Part shown: positions 40,401 to 52,400 of the stretch, in pieces
How positions within the stretch are numbered: position 1 is the stretch's first letter
Layout: each line of letters opens with the position of its first letter
From: Saturnia japonica
Lineage: Eukaryota > Arthropoda > Insecta > Lepidoptera > Saturniidae
DNA: 64,000 bases
Assembly: GCA_033032175.1 (NCBI GenBank)
Contig: CM065322.1
Span: 16,802,001-16,866,000 of the forward strand
Direction: 5' to 3'
Program-made: the position numbers and the translations under genes
The notes under the pieces: model-generated
What the model was told of the DNA's origin: nothing
What the model saw: only the letters and a program-made list of their open reading frames with translations
Databases searched by the model: none

Positions 40401-43400
40401 AGTAATGAAATCAATTTGTTACTGGTACCTTATGAAAATTTAAAACTTTTAAAACTCATTTATTCTGCTCAAACCCCATTTTTAATTTATCATTGTTGTG
40501 CGTTATGTTTGTGTAATGTCCTCTTAGTTTGTAGCGACTACAGTTCAGTCACATTCATCGTACGAATATGACAAAACACTATCCATTACATTTAAAGAAT
40601 ATGATCTATGAAATGTAAAGTTTTCTGTTTCGGTTGCGAAGCCTTTAGTAACAGTCCTAGCTATATAGCAAGTGCATCTAATGGTGCCCGTGGGCTTGAT
40701 GCTAACTGATTCAAAGCTTCCATTGCTTTAAATGATTTTGTAAATACTGATATGGCTAGATCTCAACAGAAGTAGGCTTTGTTAAACAAAATATTGGTTA
40801 GGTAGTTATAAAATAATATATACCAATAAGGTAGACGATAACCTATATGGGGATTTGGTATTTATAAAAGAGAAGTATGAGAAATACCTTTGAAAATTTT
40901 AATCTACTTGGGGCAGACGGTCTGGTGAAATACCCTCCACCCTTCAGGACGTGTTAGTGATACCTCTGGTGTTACAAGCCTCCATAGGTTACGGTAACCG
41001 CTTCCTATCAGGCTGGATATACGCTTGTTTGCTATCACAGTATTATGAAAAATTATTTGTTACCTTAAGAACGCGCAAGTATATATCATTGTGGGCTTTA
41101 AAACAGTTTCATTAAAAGAGTGTAAAAAATGATCAAATCTCATAAAATACTATAATGAAATAACCCATAAAACACAAAATTATTTTTAATTTTTCCACGT
41201 TTGGCTATATCATTACATTTCGAGATCACGAGAGGAAAATACTTTAATCGGACATTTGTCTAGTAGCTGATCGAAAATAAAGATGAATGTGATTGAACTG
41301 AAACAACTATAGTTATAGATAAGGCTTATCGTGTAATTTATTAATCGAATTTATTGCCTAAATCTAAACTTAGGTTATTGATAAAACGTATATTATGTGA
41401 TGAAGAAATGATTAAAAGGATATATGTAGTCTAAATATGTGTTGAAGCAGAATTGGGTATTGCACCACATTCTTGGTCTCGTTAACTTTATCTCACATAT
41501 GATTATGGTCAGTAGTCAACGTCTCATAAAAGGACATGAGTTTTAGCAATTTAACTACATCATAAATTTGTCTACTATTAAGGCAAAGATTTATTTTAAT
41601 TGTGGGACATTTAACGGCTTATGTCCCAAAATTTTGATTTACCGTCAACTTGGTCTCCAAGTGCTTAGGGTCTTCGAAATTGGTTAAATAATTTACAAGG
41701 TCACACTTGAAAAGCGGTGCTTATGGATAAGTGTTGAGAAAATTTTGAAAAGCAGTAAAGTGAAAAGCTTTTTATATTCTGAGTTGTTATCAAAAAGTAA
41801 GACTTCGCTTATTTTAGAGCCTGTAAAAGTATAGCATTTATTAATTAAATTGTTGCAGTTTGAATCAAATTATGAGGTAAATGATAAAAACCTGTTTCCA
41901 TTTGTCCTGTTGTCGGTCATCGGAAAGGTATTAAAATGTTCATGAATGATTTTAATGGTTAGATGTGTGAAGGAATAAGAGAATTATTTGTTACGGCAGT
42001 GCTACTGGCGGAGCGGACAGCCGACCTGCTTCCACTGGAGGTACTCCTACAGAAGAGCAGCCTGCTGGAGTTGGAAATGGTAAACACAAGTTATTATAAA
42101 CGTCCAGATTATATAGATTTTAAATAGATCATTAGCTTTAAAGCGGTTGTGGTTCATTAGTAGAGTGCTTGAACAGTATCGGTACATCGTGAGTTTTCTG
42201 TGAAGGATGACATCGTTCGGAAACCATGGCGTGGTGATAGGGTATTTATTTTGTAGTGCTCACCTACCCAGCCAGTAAGCTAAAGTTAAAAATCTATCGC
42301 CAAGACCTTTCGTTGTGATTCAGTTGCTGCATTGAAAGTACGTCTTCGCTTAAACATCAGGTAAGGATTCAGAAAGTATTGATCAAAATCATGAATTATT
42401 CATTCATGATTGTTCAATTCAGTCTCTAAGAAAGCACCTTTGAAGAGCCGGCAAGAAACTCGATCACGTTTATCAATATTTTATTTTAACTGTGTTATTA
42501 TTTGTTATTGTCTACAATATTAATAATTACAGTGAGTCATTCTCAAATATCATTAGATCTACCCTTACCCAATAACCTTTTGAAAGTTTTGACAATAAAC
42601 CTAGTTGGTACTTCGAAAAATGACCTAACAATTTTTCCACAATGCGCAATATCGATTCATTTTCTAACCAACTTTGCTTTTGGTTTGGTATCTACCCGGT
42701 GTAACATAACATTACCTATATCGTCGTTTTTAATTAGCTATATAATATATATAGCTACCTAATACAGCTAGTTATTCCTTTAAAGATGCTAATGAATTTT
42801 TATTAGTTTATTGTTTTCAATTAGATCACTATGTTATGTTTATTTTGCACAGTTCCAGGTCATCAGGGTAATAAGTTGTTCTCAGTTGATGCTATCGAAG
42901 TGCCAGATATGCAAGAGCGTTAGTATTTATTTTTATTTCATATTATTTATTATTTGTGTGTTTTATTTATTATTTGCTTATTAATTTCACAAAATGTGTA
43001 CTGATTGCAGTGATTTCTATGTATTCACTAGTCAAGTAGTTTATGATGTGCGGGTTGCGGTGTAAAAGGACATAATAGAGTAATCGGCGATATACTTACA
43101 TATGGCCGTTTTCAATAACATATCTGAATTTACTACCCCCGATTAGTACATATTTTTAATAAGTACTATCTTTAAGTTAAGACAGATATCGGCTTCCCTC
43201 TTATCTATTCGTGCTGTAGGATATGAAGATATATTATATAAAAAAAAAAAAAACTATCCATTGATAGGTTATAGAATAAAAATAAGGACAAAAGGTTATA
43301 TATTTGTCTATCTTTAGTAACTGAAACAACGGATAGATAGGTTATTGGAAACGGCCGTTAGACGACATAGTCAAACTAAGATATCTGTGTACCTACGTTA

Positions 43401-46400
43401 AATATTTCGCAAGAAATTACCCTATAATTTAGTAACTTCAACTTTAAATTGTGTAAATTAAACGATTTAGATATATGTTGATGTTTATAAGAAGGCGTAC
43501 AAGTATTACTTTAAACAGGACTAGGACTAGGGTAGTGATCTCTTATTTTACCCAACAAAGAGTCCATGGTAGTGAGTGGGGAAAAAATCTGACATAATAT
43601 ATAAATATTAAAAAACATTAAAAATAATTTTTGAAATGATGTAATTACATTGAATTGTGACCTACAAAAATGTCAGTGAGAGCATATGTCTATCTTCTAA
43701 GGATAACTCACAATAAGAATGTTTGTCTTTAAAATATTCTGGAGTAGGAGTAGCACGATTGGCGTACCCGATCGACAGCATTCTGTAGACCAAGTGAGCG
43801 CAGCCGCGGGCACAGCTAGTATTACATATATGAATACAATACATTACATATGTATATATACAAAGTCCGTCAACAATAAACTGAGTTTATTAAAAGAACA
43901 ATTTAAATAATTTGGGAGTTAATAAAATTAAATTTTGATTTTGATGTTCATTATTAAATCTTATACGGTTGTCATTTGAAACGTTATCTATATTTATTAA
44001 TATTAGGTCTTTACCTATGAAATTGCCGTTTTGTATGAAAAAATTTCAACGAATTTTTTTCATGTATTTTTTATTTGTATTAATCGAAGTAATCACCCAT
44101 GCAATCAATGCATCTTTGCCAGCGCAGTGGCATTTTATTGATGCCCTTCTTAAAGAAATCAGCTGGACGGGAGGCAACAAATTCTTCATAGGCATTTTGT
44201 ACTGCCTCTCGGGTATTTAATTTTTTCCCCGCTAAGGAGTTATCCAAATTCTGAAAAAAGTAGTAGTCTGTAGGCGCAAGGTCTGATGAGTAGGGCGGAT
44301 GACGGAGAACTTCCAACTCCAGTTCTTGCAACTTGGAGACCGTCTCCTGTGCAGTATGAGGTCGCGCGTTGTCGTGCAACGACGAGCGATTGACCAATGC
44401 TGGTTGGAGATGTGCCAGCTTCTCCATCATTGTGTTCAGTTCTTCACAGTACACATCTGCAGTAATGCTCACCCCGTTTGGTAAGAAGCTGTGATGAATC
44501 ACACCGGCGCTAGACCACCAAACAGTAACCAACACTTTTCTAGGGGTAAGTTTTCGTTTAGGGCATTGTTTAGGTGCTGAACCAGGATCCAACCAACTTG
44601 CTGAGCGCTTGCGGTTGTCAAACGGAATCCAATTTTCATCGCAGATAACAATGCGGTTCAAAATTCCTTCATTTGTGTGTCTGTTGAGCAGTGCAAGGCA
44701 CGTCTCGATGCGTACTTCGCGCTGGCGATCATTGAGTTCGTGGGGCACCCATTTGTCAAGCTTTTTTACCCTGCCAATTTTACGCAAATGGACCAATATT
44801 GTTTTGACGCTAACGTCGAAAGCTGCTGCTAATTCAGCCATAGATTGTGTATCATCAGCTTCCACAATCGCCTTTAATTCGTCATTGTCGACCAAAGTCT
44901 TCGGACGACCGCGAGGTTCATTTTTCAGGTCGAAATTCCCAGAACGGAAGCGAGTAAACCAATAACAGGTGGTGCGTTGGTTTGTAGTGTTAGCTCCGTA
45001 AACGTCGTTGATGTTAATTACTTGAATTTTTAACGTATCCATAATGACAAAAAAGATTGAAATGCGATGAAAGTGTAACACTAATCAATATACAAATGAC
45101 TACTTTTGGAAAAAGAATTCCATGTTTTTAAAATAAAATTAATTTGAAATTAGAATTCTTAGCCAAACAAAAATTATTTTGATTTGAAATGGCCAGTACT
45201 GCAGAACGGCAATTTCATAGGTAAAGACCTATTATTAAGTACGTGAAGCAAAAGCTTTCCGCCCCTTTTTAGGCGTTTGCGTGCACGGAATACTGTGAGA
45301 TTTGGCATGGTTAAAGTTTATATGGAGAAGGAGTGCAGAAAGCTAACATTTATCTATAATATCAGTTACTAATATATTAAATTAAATAAATTAATAGGTA
45401 CTGTGAATCCTAACCTGTCCAGTGCCATTGAACTTAGACCCCCAAAATATTGACGTTGTCATTCAATGAAAAGTGACAGCAAGTGATGTAGATAATACTC
45501 ATTGTTTAGGTTCGTGAATACTGAAATGTCAAACAGAAAATAACTTATGATAAGTCTTATGATCAAAAAATCACTGGTCGAATATCGACCGTTAGTATTT
45601 GTAAATCTCCTAATTTTGGTTGAAAAAAATGAATAGTGGTATTTTTCTTGTTACTGACGTGTTTAAATTCTACTAGATAATTTTTAACAAAAAAGAAAAC
45701 CTGAATTTTGAATAGTTCCCTTTTGTATCTTCTAAGTTGAAGTTCCAATGCCAATGAAATTAAAATAGGACAATCGTTAAGGTATCCCCTATCCAACAAA
45801 AAAGAATCATCCAAATCGGTTCATAAACAAAAAAGTTATTGCTGAACATACATAAAAAAATATATACGATAAAGTCGGGTAAATCATAGAGAGACTGTCT
45901 TGTCGCAGTGCAACGTAAAGTAGCTTTGAGTTTTGCGTATTTTATATTTTTTGTTAGGTACTTGGTGTTTTTTTGTTTAAACACGGGGCGGTGCGTCTAG
46001 TAATACATACAAACCATTGGGTACTTAATTATTGATTTCTCGGTGCAGTCCGTGTTTTGCGCCTGCGTGTTATAAGACATAAATGATCCTTATATAATAT
46101 ATTTTCCAATATTGAAAAATTACGTCGTCATTGGGAAAGAGTATTTTACACGAAACTGTTTAAATTAATTTCCGTTCTATAAATGAAATAAATGACTGTC
46201 GCGGCCTCGCAATTAAAATTCTGCAAAGTAAATTTTACTAGTAAACGGCCGCAGATTCGTCCGTAAGTGAACTTAATAACATTTTGGGCGGCTTGCACCG
46301 AAACCATATTAAATCTTGTTTCAATCGTTAAACCAGATTTAAGATTGACAGTTGCATAACTGCCGTTTTCAATTACATCTCTGAGTTTACTATCCCTGAT

Positions 46401-49400
46401 TAGAACATATTTGTAATAAGTACTATCTTTAACTTAAGTGTTTAATCGTTTTTATAAATCAGAAGAAAAAATGAGATTTAAATTGATTATTAAATATTTT
46501 CAATTGTTAATATAAATAATAAAGTATTCACAGTTCCGCGTAAGTGGTCACAGCGGACGCGCGTGTCTCACTCTCCGTTCGACCCCGCGATCGTTGTTTT
46601 GAATTTACGCGACAAGTTATTATTTACTTATAATCACGTTAAAATAATGTAAACTGGGCAACTCCTGGTAACAGGAGACTCTTTACATAATAATGTATCA
46701 AACCTCAACGTCTCAAAAACCACAAATGTCACAACTACCCTCAATGTCTCAAGAATTACCCAACGCATCAAGTTATGCAAATGTGACTTCATCCACTTGT
46801 TTTCCGAAGAAAGATCAAGCCATTATACTAGATTCCATTGACGGAATAACACTCAGAGAGTATGTCATTGCATTGTCATCTATAACACCCGCGGCATCTA
46901 TACGATTCATATCTCGCATATCGAATGCACGTATATGTATTTATATGGACTCCAAAAAAACAGCTGATAACTTAATAGAAGAAAATAAAAAGATTATTAT
47001 TAAAAACAATAGTTTGGAAATTAAACCGCTGATTACAAGAAATAAAAGAATTGTTTTATCAAACGTTTGTCTCGTCATACCCAATTACGTCATAGAACAA
47101 AATTCGAAGAATTAAATATAAGAGTAATGTCCCCACTAACATTTATGAAAATAGGAGTAAAGGACCCAGGATTTTCCCATATATTAAGTTTTAGAAGACA
47201 ATTATATATTAGCCCAGAAGATGACACACGTCTCCCAGAATCATTCCAAATAACGTTTGAAGGGACCAACTACTGGATTTATACATCTACTGATGCTCTG
47301 AAATGTTTTACCTGTAATACGTTACGTCATTTAGCGAAAAATTGTCCACAAAATATAACAAATATTCAAGACTACCCTCAAGAAACGGATAATCAATTAT
47401 CTAAAGAAATAAATGAAATATTTAACAGAAACGACGATCTAATACCTACTCAACCCCATTCTGAACTTGTATGTCCCATTCCAATAACACAGAAATTTCC
47501 ACAACCGTCCCAGATTAATCTAAAAGGGCAAAAACGAAATCGTTCAACTACTACAACCGACTCCTCCAAAGTAGAAATTATTACACATAATACACAAGAA
47601 AATGACTCTGATAGAATGGAGCTTGAAACCGATGACACGAGCAGCAATATTTCACTAGAAGATGTAGAAATCAAAACAAAAGCAAAGAAAAAACTAAAGA
47701 AGAGCGAATGACTGACGAAGAAATTTGGAAAAATATAGAAAATATTATGACTGAATTAAACAACGAAAATATGTTCCCTATTAACTTAGACCAGTTTATA
47801 AGTCTATTAGACAACTCTCGAGGAAAACAAAGTATTAATGAATTGGTATATTCGTATACAGATAATGTAAAAGATCTTATTAAAATGTGTAACAAACTAC
47901 ACTGCAAAATGAACAAAAGCTTGAAAAATAGATGTTCACGCTTAACGAGAAAATTAAATGTAATGCTGATTGCTACCCAATTTATGAATTCTGATAAGAA
48001 CCAATAACTCATATTAATACTTTCTATTACAAATTAATTATAGTTAAACTATACCTAATTAGTATGGATATACTACAATGGAATGTAAATGGTTATTTCA
48101 AAAGACTCGAAAATATGAAAGTATTAATAAATCGCTTGTGTCCAACTTGTATTTGTTTACAAGAAACAAATTTCACTTCTAACAACTGTGCCTCTATAAC
48201 AGGATACGAACATTTCTACAAAAATCGAATGCAAAGTAATAGGGCTAGTGGTGGAGTGGCTGTTTTTATCAAATCTCACACAATCCCAGAAAGAATAACA
48301 TTAAATACCAATTTAGAAACAGTTGCGATAAAAATTAAATTTCCTTTAACTCTTACACTATGTAACGTCTATTTGCCAAATAGTAATCCTCTCATCAAAA
48401 ATGATTTAAATGATCTCATCTGCCAGCTTTCAACTCCTTTTATAATATTAGGCGATTTTAACGGCCACCATTTTTATTGGGGTTCCGACAAATGTGATAC
48501 CAGAGGTAAGATAATAGCGGAATGGCTTGATGAACATAATAATTTATTTTTATTAAATAACGGCCAACCTACTCACTTTGACAGCAATACTGGTCGTACA
48601 AGTAATATAGATCTAACTTTGGCTTCACAAGATATAACTTCATATTTTGAATGGAATGCTCTAGAAGATTTGTATGACAGTGACCATTACCCAATTTCAA
48701 TTAGATCTCAATTTATTGATGATCATTTATCAAACAATGTTAGATTATCAAAGAAATGGAAGTTCGATAAAGCAAATTGGGCCATGTTTCGTGAAGAAGT
48801 TGAATTATGTATCTCTGAATTAACACCTTCAAATCAAATTTTTGAAGACTGTCAATGATATAGTCAAAAAGTTTACTGAAGCCATCCCTATGGCAGCTGA
48901 CAAATCAATACCTAAAACATACGGTACCTTAAGGAAAAATTGTTTGCCATGGTGGAATGATGAGTGTAAAAACGCAATTAGAGAAACCAAAAAGGCCCTT
49001 AAACTTTTTAAGCGATATGCCAGACATGGTCCGAATTCGATGTATAAAATCGAATATAAGAAAAAGAGAGCGTATTATAGAAGACTAATTAAAGAAAATA
49101 GAAAGAAATATTGGGAAAATTGGGTCTCATCAATTAATAACAAAACCCTCATAGGGGATATGTGGAAAAAGATACAAAAACTGAACCACCGCAACATTAA
49201 ATTCAACAATATTGTACTCGAAAAGACCGACGGAACATATACATCTAACCCTATGAACACTTCAAACTTATTAGCTGAAAATTTCGCAACTAATTCTAGT
49301 TCCCGTAATTATGATGAACAGTTCGTTGAATACAAAACTAGACAGGAGTTGGATACATATTTTGATGTATATAATAATTACAGTCCTATCAACAAAGAAA

Positions 49401-52400
49401 TATCTATGCATGAATTGTTATTAATATGCTCTGAAATCGGTAATTCTAGTCCAGGGCCAGACAATATATCAAATATTATAATTAAGCATTTACCATTCAG
49501 GGCACTAGAGTATTTACTTCAAATATATAACTATATATATAAAGAACAAGTATTTCCTGATAGTTGGAAAGAAGCTTTAGTAGTTCCGATATTAAAACCA
49601 GGAAAAATATCCAGTTTAAAAACCAGTTATAGACCCATATCTCTTACATGTAATATGTGTAAAATACTTAAAAAAATAATATCTAGAAGAATCAGATGGT
49701 ACATAGAAACAAATAAACAATTGTCACCATTTCAGTATGGATTTCGTCAATTTAGATCAACAACCGACCATTTAATGAGTATTGAAAGTGAAGTACTTGA
49801 CAGTTTTGCAAATCATAATTATACAGTAATCGTAGCATTAGATATTGAAAAAGCTTATGAAATGGTTTGGAAACACAGAGTTCTAAAAATATTACAAGAT
49901 ATTGAAATTAATGGAAATTCCCTAGCTTTTGTTAGAAACTTCCTTTCAGAAAGAACTATAAAAGTAAGAATCCAGGATACAATATCTAATCCTGCTTGTA
50001 TGGAAAACGGTTTACCTCAAGGTTCGGTACTCAGCGTAATATTATTTTTACTGGCTATTAACGACGTCCTCTCACATATTGAAAAACCAGTAAAGGGGTT
50101 TCTGTTTGCTGATGACCTGACAATAACTTGTAGTGGTAAAACATTAAAACTTATCCAAAACACACTGAATAATCTTCAGGAATGGTGCAAGAAATCTGAT
50201 TTTAAATTTTCTAAAACTAAAACTGAATTCATAATTTTAACAAATAAGAAAGATAAAACTAGAAACGTGCAATTAACATTAAATAGGCATAGTATTAAAG
50301 AGGTAAATAAATTGAAAATTTTAGGACTTATATTTGATAAAAAAATGTCTTGGAATTCACATATAAATAATCTCAAGGCAGAATGCTACAAAAGGTTGAA
50401 CATAATAAAGGTTTTATCATCATCAACATGGGGGTCTGAAAGAAATTGTTTAATAAATACATATCGTGCCTTAATAAGACAAAAAATAGATTACGGTTCT
50501 GTAATTTATGATTCTGCAAAACAACGTTCACTTAAATCCCTAGAAAGTATTCAAAACACTGCTCTTCGACTGAGTATTGGTGCATTTAAGACAAGTCCAA
50601 TTAAGAGCGTCTTAGCTGAAGCTGGAGAAATGCCATTAGAATTTAGAAGAAAGGAACTTGTAATTATGTACGCTGTAAATATTTTATCTCGACCTTAAAA
50701 TCCAACTTACCAAAATTACACTAAAACAACAGCCGTAGACATAGAATATGAACTTCAACCAAATTTAAAACAGCCTTTACGAATCAGAGCAACCAAATAC
50801 TTAAAAGAATTGAATCTTACAATACCAAAAATATTCCCAAAGAAATTACTTACCTCTGGTCCATGGGAAAACTTTGAACCCCCAATTAATCTTGAAATAG
50901 CTAAAAACTACAAAGATGACACACCGCAATGCATATACAAAAATATATTTTATGAAGTGAATAGTAGATATACCGACTGTAAGACCATCTACACGGATGG
51001 GTCAGTTATAAATGGAAGATCAGGATGTTCAGTGGTAACTGGTGATAATAGTTACCGATACAGACTTGGCGATTTTAACTCAATTTTCAGTTGTGAAGCA
51101 ATAGCTATTCTGAAAGCTTTAGAAATTATATCTAATGAATCTAGTGTAGACAAATATATAATATATACCGATTCAAAATCATGCTTGACAGCTTTACAAA
51201 ATGTAAAAAATACAAACACTCTTATCACAGAAATCAAGCAAAAAATGATAAATATACTAAAAAACAATAGCAAATTTGAAATTATATGGATTCCGAGTCA
51301 TCAAGGAATAATTGGTAACGAAAGGGCATATAGTGAGGCGAGATATGCAACTAATGAGAGTGAAAATTGGCATTTAAATAAATCAACTCCTAGTGAATTA
51401 CATAAATACTTTAAACTTAAAATTAAAACCCTTTGGGATCATTCTTGGAAGACAGAAAATACAACTTTGTTATTTAATATCAGAAAATCAATTTTTGAAA
51501 AATCTCCTACTGCCTTTACCTGTAGGAAAAGTCAAGTGATTATCACCAGATTGCGTATTGGGCACACAAACATGACACATCTTCATCTAATTACTAAAAA
51601 TGATAGAAACAAATGCAAGTGTGGAGAAGACCTGACTGTCCTACATTTATTAGTAGAATGTTCAGCATTTGACCAGGAAAAACGGTTGTGTAAAGTTCCT
51701 AATAATTTAAAAGACTGTTTAAATAAAGATGGATGTACTCAAATCTTAAATTTTTTGAAAATGATAAATGTTTATGGACTAGTTTAATCTACAGTACTTT
51801 ATAATGTGTATTGGTAATCGTGGTCGCTAATGACCTGAGATGTTAAAAAGCGACCTAAAATAAATAAATAAATAAAAAAAAAAAAAAAAGTATTATGATT
51901 TTATTTATGGAACTAGCTGTGCCAGTGGCTTCGCTCACGTGGACTACAGATTTCTCGCGCGAATCTTTCTCCCCCACCCCTGGCTATTTTAAAGTAAAAA
52001 ATGCTTAGTGTGGGTGTTCCTTAGAAGATATATATATACTCTCCCGGACTTTTTATAGGTATTTTTAATAGTTTAATGGTTTACTTGGCATAAGCCATTT
52101 AAGCGCCCAAATTGATTCACCATGGCCAGTTTTTTATTTGTGCGGAACCCTAATTCTTTTTCTAAAATTAAAGTAGCCTAAGTTACTCCCTATATATTCA
52201 GCTATCTATCAGTTAAAGTTCCGTCAAAATCGGTCCAACCATTTCAGAGATTACCTGGAACAAACAGATAGACAGACAGACAAAAATTTAAAAAATGCGT
52301 GTTTTGTTACAGGTATCGTATATAGGTACTGTCATATGCATTTAGTAAAAAGCTGTTATTTTGACATTACAAACAGACACTTCAATTTAATTAATTGTAC

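Larger units (their letters stand above)
46529..51886 (+). mobile_element. Full-length RNase-H-bearing LINE (I/Nimb-like)
   Basis: The element is bounded by AAAGTATT at 46521-46528 and 51887-51894, an exact 8-bp target duplication. The 5' end begins CACAGTTCCGCGTAAG with a short GC-richer leader. ORF1, a small middle ORF, ORF2 and a TAAA/poly(A) tail follow. The total is about 5.36 kb. RNase H after the reverse transcriptase and the TAAA-type tail point to the I/Nimb group. Coding damage is light: one shift in ORF1, one in ORF2 and one nonsense codon. Confidence 0.88.

Noticed and set aside
44299..44965. Plus-strand frames within the mariner
   Set aside because: They are antisense to the transposase.
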